This document shows, one piece after another, positions 43,452 to 52,565 of a stretch of 64,000 bases of DNA. Location of the stretch: contig NZ_JBLFER010000006.1 of the NCBI RefSeq assembly GCF_047345145.1, positions 1 to 64,000 on the forward strand. Reading direction: 5' to 3'. The notes below the pieces were generated by a model. That model did no database searches and had not been told where the DNA came from. It saw nothing but the letters and a program-made list of their open reading frames with translations. Position numbers and translations under genes: made by a program. The stretch is from Maribacter_C sp047345145 (GTDB lineage Bacteria; Bacteroidota; Bacteroidia; Flavobacteriales; Flavobacteriaceae). Numbering within the stretch: position 1 is the stretch's first letter; every line of letters starts with the position of its first letter.

Positions 43452-44006
43452 TTATTTAATTACTTCGTTTTCCTTTAAAATTTGAATGCCCTTTAGAACG
43501 TCTCCAACGGCTTTTGTCATGCTTGTAGCGGAAATAGTAGCACCTGAAATGGCATCAATATCTTGTCCATAAATAGGATTATCCCCAGAGGATAATCCTA
43601 TAAACTGTTTTAACCATCTTTGACTGCCGATTTGTTTCCCATGTTCTTCGCGATAAATCAAGACTTTCGATTTCTTAATGGTAAAATCGGTATTGAATAG
43701 TACGATATAATCGAACTTTTTTTTCATACTTGGGGCCACGCCCAAGTACAAATAGCCCAAAAGGGTTGAATCATTATATATTTCAAAAAGACTATTCTCT
43801 GTAAAGTCAGCAGCCGTTTTGGTATTCAAATCCGCGGGAATGGCTATGTTTTTCAAAACACCAGTCTCTACCTCATAGGTGGAAAGAATGGCAGCATCTA
43901 TTTTCTTTTGCAACCTTGGACTTATATCTCCTTCAGAAAAGGAAAATAGGATTCCCGCAAATAATGATACGGCCGCTACTAGCAAGATTCTATTTGCCTT
44001 CAACAT
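43452..44006 (-). CDS. Exported FMN-binding domain protein (copy 1)
   Basis: The 184-residue protein has an N-terminal signal or anchor (ILLVAAVSLFAGILFSFS) and one FMN_bind domain. The flavin attachment region is DAISGATISATSMT, in which a Thr/Ser accepts FMN by a phosphoester in related proteins. It is a paralogue of the product at 49278-49814, sharing SKVLIYREEHG and GSQRWLKQF-like stretches. A role in extracytoplasmic electron transfer is inferred. It overlaps the DUF6607 gene upstream by 17 bases. Confidence 0.88.
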   Translation of the reverse strand: MLKANRILLVAAVSLFAGILFSFSEGDISPRLQKKIDAAILSTYEVETGVLKNIAIPADLNTKTAADFTENSLFEIYNDSTLLGYLYLGVAPSMKKKFDYIVLFNTDFTIKKSKVLIYREEHGKQIGSQRWLKQFIGLSSGDNPIYGQDIDAISGATISATSMTKAVGDVLKGIQILKENEVIK

Positions 44007-44916
44007 CGGAAACAGATTTATCGGTAATGAATTTTTTAAGTAAGCTGCTTATATCTCGTCGCTTTGCATTTTCTTTTTCCAATTCATAAAAGTGCATGAA
44101 TAAGGGTTGTTCGTCAACAGATTTCAAGAGGGTTAACTCACCCGTGCGATTGTACACGTCATCCCATGAATTTCGGACTTTGCTCCAGAATTTCATATTG
44201 TTGGCCCACCAGTCTTTTGCCGGTTTACATTTTTCATCGGCTACTTTAGTATACACATTATAGCCCTTTTCTTGCGCCAACAGAATATCTTCTTGTCCGT
44301 TTTCTCGAATCACTTTGTCATTATCCTGTTCGTGTAACCATCCTGATTCAGTGATTTCATGACGGTTTCCCCGAAGCATGACATTGTAGTCTTTTCGTTT
44401 GGTGTACTCGCGTCTGGGTAGGGGAGAATCGGTTTTGTTTTCCCAATAATGTTTGCCGTCGGCATGTATCCATGTAGCGGAGCCGGAATATCTGGGACTG
44501 TCATCTACCTGAAAAACCTTCTGTGTCCACTGCCCTTTCACACTTTCTTTGGGTAAGGATTTGAATTTCCAAGTGTTGTCTTTGTCATAGTAGAATACAT
44601 CTTGGTTTTCGTATTCCCAATCTTGTCGCCAGTGTTTTATAACTCTATCGTTATTGACAAGTAATAGATGTTGTATCGATAATTTATTGTCTTCATCTTC
44701 GATAAGTTCCGCCCATTCTAGAGCTCCGGAGGTGTAGTCCAAATGCTTTTCATAATCAATTTCAGGTGCAAAGGTTTCGGTATACTTAAAAGTAACTTCA
44801 TAACAACCGCACATATCTTTTATGGCCTCAATGTCTTGTTGTTTTTTATTTTTTTCTGTTTGACCGAATACCGAAACTAGCATCGATAGCATTCCCAATA
44901 AAGTTAATTTTCTCAT
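43990..44916 (-). CDS. Exported DUF6607 protein
   Basis: The 308-residue protein has a signal peptide (MRKLTLLGMLSMLVSVFGQ) and a tryptophan-rich body (HWRQDWEYENQDVF, SGSATWIHADGKHYWENKTD, PAKDWWANNMKFW) that fits DUF6607. The family is common in Flavobacteria, often near TonB or iron genes; the function is unknown. The frame is open back to 45045, but the ATG at 44916 opens the signal peptide. It diverges from the TonB receptor gene across a 104-base gap with an operator-like palindrome, so the two are probably co-regulated. Confidence 0.85.
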   Translation of the reverse strand: MRKLTLLGMLSMLVSVFGQTEKNKKQQDIEAIKDMCGCYEVTFKYTETFAPEIDYEKHLDYTSGALEWAELIEDEDNKLSIQHLLLVNNDRVIKHWRQDWEYENQDVFYYDKDNTWKFKSLPKESVKGQWTQKVFQVDDSPRYSGSATWIHADGKHYWENKTDSPLPRREYTKRKDYNVMLRGNRHEITESGWLHEQDNDKVIRENGQEDILLAQEKGYNVYTKVADEKCKPAKDWWANNMKFWSKVRNSWDDVYNRTGELTLLKSVDEQPLFMHFYELEKENAKRRDISSLLKKFITDKSVSDVEGK

Positions 44917-44968
44917 TGTAAATAGTTTAAATGTTGCTGTAAATATTTCTTTGTCAAAAATAGTATTT

Positions 44969-45003
44969 TTATTTAGACTGATTAAAAATAAAGCATATAT
45001 TTG
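44969..45003. promoter_or_regulatory. Promoter and iron-type operator between DUF6607 and TonB genes
   Basis: TTTAGACTGATTAAAAATAA (44972-44991) is an imperfect palindrome; it overlaps the -33 and spacer of a plus-strand promoter whose -7 element is TATATTTG (44996-45003). Related sequences occur at 47870-47892 and 49243-49265. It could serve both divergent genes. Confidence 0.55.
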
Positions 45004-45020
45004 TTGAAAAATTATTAGGA

Positions 45021-47114
45021 ATGAATCTAAATAGTCTTTTAACACTTGTTTTTATAGGGGTTTTGAGAGTCTCCGTTTTTGGGCAAGAAATTCCTGTTCA
45101 GAAAGATTCAGTGCTAATTCAAGATTTAGACGAGGTAATTGTGACTGCCACACGTACAGTGAGGCAGCTTTCTTCCGTGCCTTTACCAGTGACTCTGATT
45201 TCTAAAAAACAGTTGCAAAAAACCGGAGTAATTCGACTTGATGAAATTCTAAACGAGCAAACTGGTATTATTACTACTGCGGACCAAAGCGGTTTCAATG
45301 GAATACAAATTCAAGGTATTTCTTCGGATTATGTGATGATTTTAATTGATGGTGTTCCCTTAGTGGGGCGGTCCGCCGGAAACTTTGATTTAAGCCGATT
45401 GGCCGTCGGAAATATTCAGCAAATAGAAATCGTAAAAGGTCCTTCTTCAAGTTTATATGGTTCTGAAGCTTTAGGCGGAGTGATCAATATTATCACGGAA
45501 ACACCAAAAGAAGCTTCTTTGAATGGAAACGTTTCATATCGTTTTGCTTCGTTCAATACCCAAGATGCAAACCTCAGTATCAAAAAGAAGTTTAAAAAGT
45601 TAGGCTATTCGTTTTATGGAAACTCCTTGCGTAGCGACGGCTATGACCTACGCCCGGAAGTTGAAGGGCAAACGGTAAATCCTTTTGAGAATTACACGTT
45701 TAGTGGTCAGTTATTCTATGACATTTCTGATGCCCTGAAATTATTCACTTCGGCAAGGTATTATATGGAGAATCAAGATGTGACCCTTTCAGCGAATGAC
45801 CAGTTGATTGAAGGCTTGAGTGATATCAATGAAGCAAATGCACATATTCGTTTGGATTCTGAAATCAATGTGAAATGGCAATTACAATATGAGTTTTACT
45901 ATACGAATTATAAGGCTTCCGAAGAATTGCAAAATACGGTTTCCAATACTTTGTTTAGCCAAAATGACTATGACCAAAAACTATTTCGGCCAGAGATAAG
46001 AGTTACCTACAAGGTCAAACCAAAAAATGCAATAACTACCGGAGTAGGCTATGGTCATGAAAATTTAGACCGAACATTCTTTGACGAAAAAGTGTCCTTT
46101 GATTCCCAATATGCCTATATGCAGTATGATTTTTATCCATGGGAAAAACTAAACCTTATTCTAGGGGCTCGTTTTGATAATCATAGTGAATATCAATCAC
46201 AATTTAGCCCGAAGGCTTCCCTGAACTTCAAACTGAGTGATGCGATTTCTATAAAAGGGTCAGTTGGCTCCGGATTTAAAGCTCCCGATTTCAGACAACT
46301 CTATTTCGATTTTACAAACACTGCAGTAGGTTATACGGTTTTAGGATATAATGTCGCAATTGATAAGGTGGAGGAGTTGGATGCTCAAGGCCAGTTAACA
46401 GACCTTCTACTTGACCTCGAGGATTTAGAAACACCATTACAGGCTGAAAGTTCGGTAGGGTACAATATCGGAGCGAGTTATGCACAAGGCAAGGTGAAAT
46501 TGAATTTGAATCTCTTTCGAAACGACTTTAAGAACCTAATAGATACAAGGGCGATTGCCAGAAGGACAAATGGACAAAATGTATTTAGCTATGCAAATTT
46601 TGACCGTATTTATACTACAGGTTTAGAACTGGATGCGAAGTATAAGCTAACTGATAAACTAACACTTTCAGGAGGATATCAGTTGTTATACGCAAAAGAT
46701 AAAGAAAAAAAGGTGGCTTTGGAACGGGGCGAGATATTTGCGCGTGACCCCAATTCGCTGCAAACGGTTGCTCTAGACAATTCCGATTACTTCGGGCTCG
46801 TTAACCGTTCCAGGCACACCGCCAATTTTAAGATATTTTACGAAGTCCCGAAATGGAATTTCAACACCAACCTTCGAATCAACTATAGAAGTAAGTACGG
46901 GCTTTTCGATGGTAACGGCAACGGAATCATAGATACGTATGACACCACTTTTGTAAATGGCTATGCCCTAGCCAACCTTACTTTAAACAAAACATTTTCT
47001 GATAAATACACCTTGCAATTAGGAGCGAATAATCTCTTTGATTATCAAGATGCCGAAAACATACCCGGTCTCGCCGGAATACAACTATTCACTAAAATCA
47101 ATTTTCAATTTTAA
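45021..47114 (+). CDS. TonB-dependent outer-membrane receptor, haem-type context
   Basis: The 697-residue receptor has a signal peptide (to about VFGQ), a plug domain (about 30-160: EVIVTATRTVRQLSSVPLPV, IQIQGISSDYVMILIDGVPL, KGPSSSLYGSEALGGVINII) and a 22-strand barrel ending LFTKINFQF with terminal Phe. No N-terminal carboxypeptidase-like extension is present, unlike SusC. The next gene encodes HmuY, so haem or haem-protein uptake is the best reading. The operator at 44969-44991 suggests iron control. Confidence 0.93.
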   Translation: MNLNSLLTLVFIGVLRVSVFGQEIPVQKDSVLIQDLDEVIVTATRTVRQLSSVPLPVTLISKKQLQKTGVIRLDEILNEQTGIITTADQSGFNGIQIQGISSDYVMILIDGVPLVGRSAGNFDLSRLAVGNIQQIEIVKGPSSSLYGSEALGGVINIITETPKEASLNGNVSYRFASFNTQDANLSIKKKFKKLGYSFYGNSLRSDGYDLRPEVEGQTVNPFENYTFSGQLFYDISDALKLFTSARYYMENQDVTLSANDQLIEGLSDINEANAHIRLDSEINVKWQLQYEFYYTNYKASEELQNTVSNTLFSQNDYDQKLFRPEIRVTYKVKPKNAITTGVGYGHENLDRTFFDEKVSFDSQYAYMQYDFYPWEKLNLILGARFDNHSEYQSQFSPKASLNFKLSDAISIKGSVGSGFKAPDFRQLYFDFTNTAVGYTVLGYNVAIDKVEELDAQGQLTDLLLDLEDLETPLQAESSVGYNIGASYAQGKVKLNLNLFRNDFKNLIDTRAIARRTNGQNVFSYANFDRIYTTGLELDAKYKLTDKLTLSGGYQLLYAKDKEKKVALERGEIFARDPNSLQTVALDNSDYFGLVNRSRHTANFKIFYEVPKWNFNTNLRINYRSKYGLFDGNGNGIIDTYDTTFVNGYALANLTLNKTFSDKYTLQLGANNLFDYQDAENIPGLAGIQLFTKINFQF

Positions 47115-47125
47115 AATCAAATCTC

Positions 47126-47752
47126 ATGAATTCAACAATCAAATTTTTCACACTACTTTTAATAGCAACAGTTTTCAACTCATGCAATGATGATGACAAT
47201 GAACCATCATTAGTTGCCGTTGAAAGTAAAACTGCAACCAATATTCCTGCTCCACAAACAGGAGGGCAGGGACAACCAGTAGGCGGACCTTTTACGAAAT
47301 TTAGTTTTGCTACTGGTGCAGTAACTACAAGTGATACGGATTGGGATATCGCTTTCCGAGGAACAACAATTGCCTTAAATGGCGGAGCCGTTACAGGTAC
47401 AGATGATGAGCCGACAAGAAATGGCAATGCAGGCGCTTCAATCGCCTCTGGTACTTTTGCAAGTATTTCAGATGCCGCAGGATTAACTTTTGCTCAAGAT
47501 GCGGATGGGGCTTTTGCTATCCCTACAGGTAGTGATAATGGCTGGTACAACTATAACCCACAAGTAAATCAGATTTCACCCATTCCGGGAAAGGTTTTGG
47601 TTATCAGAACACATGACGATAGATATGCGAAGGTTGAGGTTTTAAGTTACTATAAAGATGCGCCGGCCCAGCCTGATGCAACTTCGGAATCGCGTTATTA
47701 CACTTTTAATTACGTCTACAATCCCAATGAAGGACAGACTTCTTTGGAATAA
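47126..47752 (+). CDS. HmuY-family haem-binding lipoprotein
   Basis: The 208-residue product has a lipobox (VFNSCNDDD). The body fits HmuY: SDTDWDIAFRGTTI at the start of the fold, then NGWYNYNPQVNQISPIPGKV, VIRTHDDRYAKVEVLSYYKD and the ending YYTFNYVYNP. HmuY takes haem from host or environmental proteins and gives it to the TonB receptor HmuR. It lies 11 bases after the receptor gene in one operon and is followed by a terminator. Confidence 0.92.
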   Translation: MNSTIKFFTLLLIATVFNSCNDDDNEPSLVAVESKTATNIPAPQTGGQGQPVGGPFTKFSFATGAVTTSDTDWDIAFRGTTIALNGGAVTGTDDEPTRNGNAGASIASGTFASISDAAGLTFAQDADGAFAIPTGSDNGWYNYNPQVNQISPIPGKVLVIRTHDDRYAKVEVLSYYKDAPAQPDATSESRYYTFNYVYNPNEGQTSLE

Positions 47753-47776
47753 AAAAGTTTGAGTTGGTTTAGTTTG

Positions 47777-47815
47777 AAAGGTCCATTTTTCTTGGTTAGT
47801 TAATGGGCCTTTTTT
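47777..47815 (+). terminator. Terminator after hmuY-like gene
   Basis: AAAGGTCCATT at 47777 and AATGGGCCTTTTTTA at 47802 form an 11-pair stem with one mismatch, followed by a T-run. Confidence 0.75.
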
Positions 47816-47869
47816 ATCAATCTTCTAGTCTTTGCCACACAATATTGCCTTATCGTTAAATCTTTAAGT

Positions 47870-47925
47870 TTATTTAGATTTAATTTAAATAAAGTTTGCG
47901 AAAACCAAATTTGATGTTAAATTTG
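47870..47925 (+). promoter_or_regulatory. Promoter and iron-type operator of the porin gene
   Basis: TTTAGATTTAATTTAAATAA (47873-47892) is related to the palindromes at 44969 and 49243. It is followed by TTTG (47895-47898), a 19-base spacer and TAAATTTG (47918-47925), a good promoter about 45 bases before the ATG. Confidence 0.6.
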
Positions 47926-47969
47926 CGCTTCGAAAAATTAACTATCTATAACAAGTCTAAATAAGAATA

Positions 47970-49154
47970 ATGTCAAAACAACTTCTTATATCAATTGCTT
48001 TTTTTCTTTTAGCTACCACTTTTGCATTTGCTCAAACACAAACGGACTCCATCACCTTTGTTCCGCAATCACAATTAAATGCTGCTCAGCGATTACTTTC
48101 TGGTAATTATGCTTCTGCGGTAACCGTAAGTGCGTATGCAGAGATTCTGTATAACCAACCTGAAGCAGACAATGGAGAACTCGACGTGCAACGAATGGTA
48201 CTACTTTTCGGATATCGATTTAATGAAAAAACACAATTTATTACTGAAGTTGAACTAGAGCATGTCAATGAAGTCTTCATTGAACAGGCCTTTGTAAATT
48301 ATGCTGTCGGTAGTAATGTCAGTTTACGTGGTGGACTGATGTTGGTACCTATGGGAATTGTCAATGAATTTCATGAGCCAACAACTTTTAACGGAACCGA
48401 AAGACCGGCTATGGATAATGCTATAGTGCCAACTACGTGGAGAGAGATCGGTATTGGTGCTGCAGGTAGATTCAATGATATTTCCTTGGGATATCAGGTT
48501 TACGTTTTTAATGGATTCAAATCTACGGAAGCGAATGGTGAAGGTGGCTTATCCGGATTCTTAAAGGGTTCAAATGGACTGAGAGGTGGTCGCCAGAAAG
48601 CGATTCAATCTACTGTTGATAGTCCCACATTATCCGCAAAACTGGACTATTATGGTATTCCCGGATTGCGTTTAGGCTTATCTGGATACTTTGGAAAAAC
48701 ACAAGCAACTGACGACATCGAAGAAATAGAAGGTGCAAATATTGGTGTCAGTATGCTCGGCTTAGATGCTCGTTATGCTTATCAGCGTTTTACAGCTAGA
48801 GGACAGTTTGTTCATGCTTCGCTATCGGATACCGATTTATATAATACTGCTACGGGAAGAGACTTGGGTAGTGCTTTACAAGGTTTTTATGTGGAAGGAG
48901 CTTATAATCTTTTACCTATGACCAAAAAGCAAAAATTATTTGCCTTTGCCCGTTATGAAAAATTCAATACGCATGCAGATACGGCAGGAGATTTAATTGC
49001 GAATGACGCTTACGACAGAACGGATGTTACTACAGGACTAACATACCATATCGCTCCAGGAGTAGTTGTGAAAGGAGATTATCAATTCCGTTCTAACGCA
49101 TCTGATGTTGATACAAAAGACAGATTGAATTTCGGTATCGGAGTTTGGTTCTAA
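47970..49154 (+). CDS. Outer-membrane porin of the OprO/P-like type
   Basis: The 394-residue protein has a signal peptide (LLISIAFFLLATTFAFAQ) and a barrel with many amphipathic strands ending FGIGVWF. VSAYAEILYN, FITEVELEHVNEVFIEQAFVNY and GGLMLVPMGIVNEFHEPTTF are typical of the phosphate-selective porin-like proteins of Bacteroidota. The solute is unknown. The iron-type operator upstream and the flanking genes suggest it carries a substrate linked to iron supply. Confidence 0.85.
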   Translation: MSKQLLISIAFFLLATTFAFAQTQTDSITFVPQSQLNAAQRLLSGNYASAVTVSAYAEILYNQPEADNGELDVQRMVLLFGYRFNEKTQFITEVELEHVNEVFIEQAFVNYAVGSNVSLRGGLMLVPMGIVNEFHEPTTFNGTERPAMDNAIVPTTWREIGIGAAGRFNDISLGYQVYVFNGFKSTEANGEGGLSGFLKGSNGLRGGRQKAIQSTVDSPTLSAKLDYYGIPGLRLGLSGYFGKTQATDDIEEIEGANIGVSMLGLDARYAYQRFTARGQFVHASLSDTDLYNTATGRDLGSALQGFYVEGAYNLLPMTKKQKLFAFARYEKFNTHADTAGDLIANDAYDRTDVTTGLTYHIAPGVVVKGDYQFRSNASDVDTKDRLNFGIGVWF

Positions 49155-49242
49155 GAAACTGGTTAGTGCTTAATCCCTTCTCCGCTTTGATGAAAATCGA
49201 ATGAGAAGGGATTAAAATTGTTAACAAAAAATAAGGTTATTT

Positions 49243-49274
49243 TTATTGAGATTGATTCTAAATTAATACATTTG
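49243..49274 (+). promoter_or_regulatory. Promoter and iron-type operator of the second FMN-binding gene
   Basis: TTGAGATTGATTCTAAATTA (49246-49265) is the best palindrome of the three (GATTGATTC core). It covers the TTG of the -33 (49246-49248) and the 18-base spacer before TACATTTG (49267-49274). A bound repressor would block the promoter. The -7 box is three bases from the ATG, so the RNA is probably leaderless. Confidence 0.65.
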
Positions 49275-49277
49275 CCC

Positions 49278-49814
49278 ATGCTTCAGGGAAAACGATTTAT
49301 TGGTGTAGTATTAGTTAGCGCAGTTTTACTATTTGGTTTTGGACTTCCTAAAAATGTTCAGAAGAAAGTAACCAAAGAAGTTCAGAAAGCCTTTGAGGTT
49401 GAAAGCTTTCAGATGGATGCTATTTCTATATCCGAAGAATTGAATCAAAAACTTCCAACAAAACTTACTGCTGATAATTTATATGAACTTTCAAAAGGCG
49501 ATGAACTTTTAGGCTACGCCTTTATTGACCAAGCTCCAAGTAAGACCGCTAAATTTGATTACCTGGTGGTGTTTGATCCCGATTTAAAAGTGAAACATTC
49601 CAAAGTACTTATTTACCGTGAAGAGTATGGCGGCGAAATTGGAAGCAAAAGATGGTTAAAACAATTCCTAGGCAAAACTGGGGGAGACCGTGTTGACCAC
49701 GAAACTAATATTGATGGTATTGCTGGGGCAACAATTTCGGTTCGTTCTATGACCAATGCGATGGACGACTTATTGCAAACCATAGAGATACTTCAAGCAA
49801 ATAAAGCCTTGTAA
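49278..49814 (+). CDS. Exported FMN-binding domain protein (copy 2)
   Basis: The 178-residue protein has a signal or anchor (FIGVVLVSAVLLFGF) and an FMN_bind domain with attachment region DGIAGATISVRSMT. It is a paralogue of the product at 43452-44006. The ATG at 49278 is preferred to a TTG at 49218 because the promoter lies between them. Its stop overlaps the start of the next gene (TAATG), so the two products are coupled and probably form one electron-transfer unit. Confidence 0.88.
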   Translation: MLQGKRFIGVVLVSAVLLFGFGLPKNVQKKVTKEVQKAFEVESFQMDAISISEELNQKLPTKLTADNLYELSKGDELLGYAFIDQAPSKTAKFDYLVVFDPDLKVKHSKVLIYREEYGGEIGSKRWLKQFLGKTGGDRVDHETNIDGIAGATISVRSMTNAMDDLLQTIEILQANKAL

Positions 49815-50314
49815 TGCAATACAATGGGCTTTTACTTTCTTTCCCAAAGGAAATAAAAATCTTTATCGCAGCTTTCGTTGTTATTCTATCCATTGGCTTT
49901 TTTACAGGATTACTTTTTGTATCTCAAACGAGCACAACATCGCCGGATGGAATTGTAGAAAACTACAATGGTAATGAAGAAGATGAAGATGCTGAGGTCA
50001 TGAAGTTCAAAAAGAGTGAACGTGAAATGTTGACTATCGTCCATACGCATATTCTATCCATGTCTTTTATTTTCTTTTTGTTGGGCGGATTGGTTTGGTT
50101 GACGAAGCTTTCTAAAAAATTGAAACTCTTTTTAACCGTTGAGCCTTTTTTATCTGTGGTATTGACTTTCGGAGGCATCTATTTTCTATGGACAGGCCTT
50201 CTATGGATGAAATATGTAGTCATTTTCTCTGGATTTTTAATGACCGCAACCTTTACGATTTCAACACTTATAGTGCTCTATCAACTGACTTTGAAACCTG
50301 CAGGAGTTAAGTAA
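49814..50314 (+). CDS. Four-helix membrane protein coupled to the FMN protein
   Basis: The 166-residue protein has helices at about 12-35, 75-98, 104-125 and 131-158 and an acidic outside loop (about 38-60). Helix 2 carries a histidine pair in VHTHILSMSF, which could bind haem or a metal. I recognise no named family. The one-base overlap with the FMN-binding gene suggests a membrane partner that passes electrons to the exported flavin; this is inference. Confidence 0.75.
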   Translation: MQYNGLLLSFPKEIKIFIAAFVVILSIGFFTGLLFVSQTSTTSPDGIVENYNGNEEDEDAEVMKFKKSEREMLTIVHTHILSMSFIFFLLGGLVWLTKLSKKLKLFLTVEPFLSVVLTFGGIYFLWTGLLWMKYVVIFSGFLMTATFTISTLIVLYQLTLKPAGVK

Positions 50315-50366
50315 AGCAATCCCAATAAAAATCCCTACTTTTGCATGCAATTAATCCTTAATTGCT

Positions 50367-51839
50367 ATGCAAGCTCACCTTGATAAAATTGTTGGAGAAG
50401 GTCTTACTTACGATGACGTACTCCTAGTCCCTGCCTTTTCAGAAGTCCTTCCTAGAGAAGTAAATATTCAAGCGAAATTCACGCGTAATATCACCATTAA
50501 TGTGCCTATTGTTTCCGCAGCGATGGATACCGTAACGGAATCGCGAATGGCTATTGCAATAGCACAAGAAGGGGGTATTGGGGTTTTGCACAAGAACATG
50601 ACCATTGAGCAACAAGCGATTAAAGTTCGAAAGGTAAAGCGTGCTGAGAGTGGTATGATTTTAGACCCCGTTACGATGCCCCTTGATTCGAAAGTGAGTG
50701 ATGCCAAGGCCAATATGAAGGAGCATAGTATTGGTGGAATTCCAATAGTTGATAATGCTGGAAAACTGATTGGAATTGTCACGAATCGTGATTTACGTTT
50801 TGAAAAAAATAATGAACGACCAATTTCTGAGGTAATGACCTCAGAAAATTTGGTTACGGCTGCGGAAGGAACTTCGCTTTCTGAAGCTGAAGATATATTA
50901 CAAGAACATAAAATTGAAAAGCTTCCAGTAGTTGATGGCGATAATAAGCTTGTCGGATTAATTACTTTTAGGGATATCACAAAACTTACCCAAAAACCAA
51001 TTGCTAATAAAGACCAATACGGTAGACTTCGTGTTGCAGCCGCTTTGGGTGTTACTGGTGATGCCGTAGATAGGGCAGAGGCTTTGGTGAATGCAGGAGT
51101 AGATGCTGTTGTTATCGATACCGCTCATGGTCATACCAAGGGTGTGGTTGCTGTTTTGAAAGAAGTAAAAAAGAAATTTCCCAAGCTTGAAGTCATTGTA
51201 GGTAATATTGCTACAGGTGAAGCCGCCAAATATTTGGTAGATGCAGGAGCAGATGCTGTGAAAGTGGGAATAGGTCCTGGTTCAATTTGTACGACTCGAG
51301 TTGTTGCAGGAGTAGGTTTTCCGCAATTCTCAGCTGTACTAGAAGTAGCCGCTGCCATCAAAGGAAGTGGAGTCCCCGTAATTGCTGATGGTGGTATTCG
51401 CTATACAGGTGACATTCCCAAAGCAATTGCAGCTGGAGCTGATACGGTAATGTTAGGTTCGCTTTTAGCGGGAACAAAAGAATCTCCTGGAGAAACTATA
51501 ATTTACGAAGGACGAAAGTTTAAGTCATACCGTGGTATGGGCTCTGTAGAGGCCATGAAACAAGGTTCGAAAGACCGCTATTTTCAAGATGTCGAAGACG
51601 ATATTAAGAAGTTAGTCCCAGAAGGTATTGTAGGGCGAGTGCCTTATAAAGGAGAATTGTATGAAAGCATTCATCAATTCGTTGGTGGGCTACGAGCAGG
51701 AATGGGGTATTGTGGCGCAAAAGACATTGCTACACTTCAAGATACAGGTCGTTTCGTTAAGATAACCGCAAGTGGAATCAATGAGAGCCACCCGCATGAT
51801 GTGACCATTACCAAGGAGTCACCGAATTATAGTAGATAA
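50367..51839 (+). CDS. guaB: IMP dehydrogenase
   Basis: The 490-residue enzyme has the TIM barrel split by two CBS domains (about 95-205). The catalytic cysteine loop is GPGSICTTRVVAG, and the mobile flap carries YRGMGSVEAM. It converts IMP to XMP with NAD in guanine nucleotide synthesis. TACTTTTG at 50336-50343 is the likely -7 element. It is followed eight bases later by a methyltransferase gene. Confidence 0.97.
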   Translation: MQAHLDKIVGEGLTYDDVLLVPAFSEVLPREVNIQAKFTRNITINVPIVSAAMDTVTESRMAIAIAQEGGIGVLHKNMTIEQQAIKVRKVKRAESGMILDPVTMPLDSKVSDAKANMKEHSIGGIPIVDNAGKLIGIVTNRDLRFEKNNERPISEVMTSENLVTAAEGTSLSEAEDILQEHKIEKLPVVDGDNKLVGLITFRDITKLTQKPIANKDQYGRLRVAAALGVTGDAVDRAEALVNAGVDAVVIDTAHGHTKGVVAVLKEVKKKFPKLEVIVGNIATGEAAKYLVDAGADAVKVGIGPGSICTTRVVAGVGFPQFSAVLEVAAAIKGSGVPVIADGGIRYTGDIPKAIAAGADTVMLGSLLAGTKESPGETIIYEGRKFKSYRGMGSVEAMKQGSKDRYFQDVEDDIKKLVPEGIVGRVPYKGELYESIHQFVGGLRAGMGYCGAKDIATLQDTGRFVKITASGINESHPHDVTITKESPNYSR

Positions 51840-51847
51840 ATCATATA

Positions 51848-52495
51848 ATGGATTACAACAACAAAGCCAACGACTATTTCAATCATGAACGCCCCGAAAT
51901 GTTGGCATTTCTTCCTGAAGGTTGTAAAAAAGTACTTGATATCGGTTGCGGCGAAGGAACATTTGTTAAGCAAATCAAAGATAAGACAGGTGCTGAGGCA
52001 TGGGGAATTGAATTAATGCCTGAACCTGGTAACGAGGCAAAAAAAATACTGGACAAGGTATTTGTTGGTCCCTGCGAGAATTTTGTAGATGACTTACCGG
52101 AAAACTATTTCGATGTTATTTATTGCAATGATGTTTTAGAACATCTTGTCGATCCCTATTCTGTGTTAGGCACGCTTAAGGGTAAGTTGTCAGAGAATGG
52201 TGTAGTGATTAGTTCTATTCCAAATATTCGCTATCACGATGCTTTTAAAAAAATCATCCTCCAGAAGAAATTCGAATATGAAGGGCACGGAATCTTTGAT
52301 AAGACTCACATGCGTTTTTTTACAAAGAGCAGTATTGCAAAAATGTATCGAGACCAAGGTTATAAGATTGTTAGTCACAAAGGTATTAACCGTACCCGAT
52401 CTCTAAAACCATATTTGTATAACATTCCCTTTCTATTTACAGCAATGGATATGTTTTATTTACAGTATGCTACTGTAGCCAAACGATCGAATTAA
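51848..52495 (+). CDS. Class I SAM-dependent methyltransferase
   Basis: The 215-residue protein begins MDYNNKANDYFNHERPEML. The SAM-binding loop is VLDIGCGEGTFVKQI, followed by FDVIYCNDVLEHLVDPY and a C-terminal FDKTHMRFFTKSSI, a pattern common in methyltransferases of cell-surface sugar or lipid gene sets. The substrate is unknown. It is eight bases after guaB and may be transcribed with it. Confidence 0.88.
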   Translation: MDYNNKANDYFNHERPEMLAFLPEGCKKVLDIGCGEGTFVKQIKDKTGAEAWGIELMPEPGNEAKKILDKVFVGPCENFVDDLPENYFDVIYCNDVLEHLVDPYSVLGTLKGKLSENGVVISSIPNIRYHDAFKKIILQKKFEYEGHGIFDKTHMRFFTKSSIAKMYRDQGYKIVSHKGINRTRSLKPYLYNIPFLFTAMDMFYLQYATVAKRSN

Positions 52496-52565
52496 GTTGA
52501 TAGTGAATCACTTATAGGAATTTAGTATTAAGTTTGTGTAAACTAAATAACTTAATCCCCCTAAA

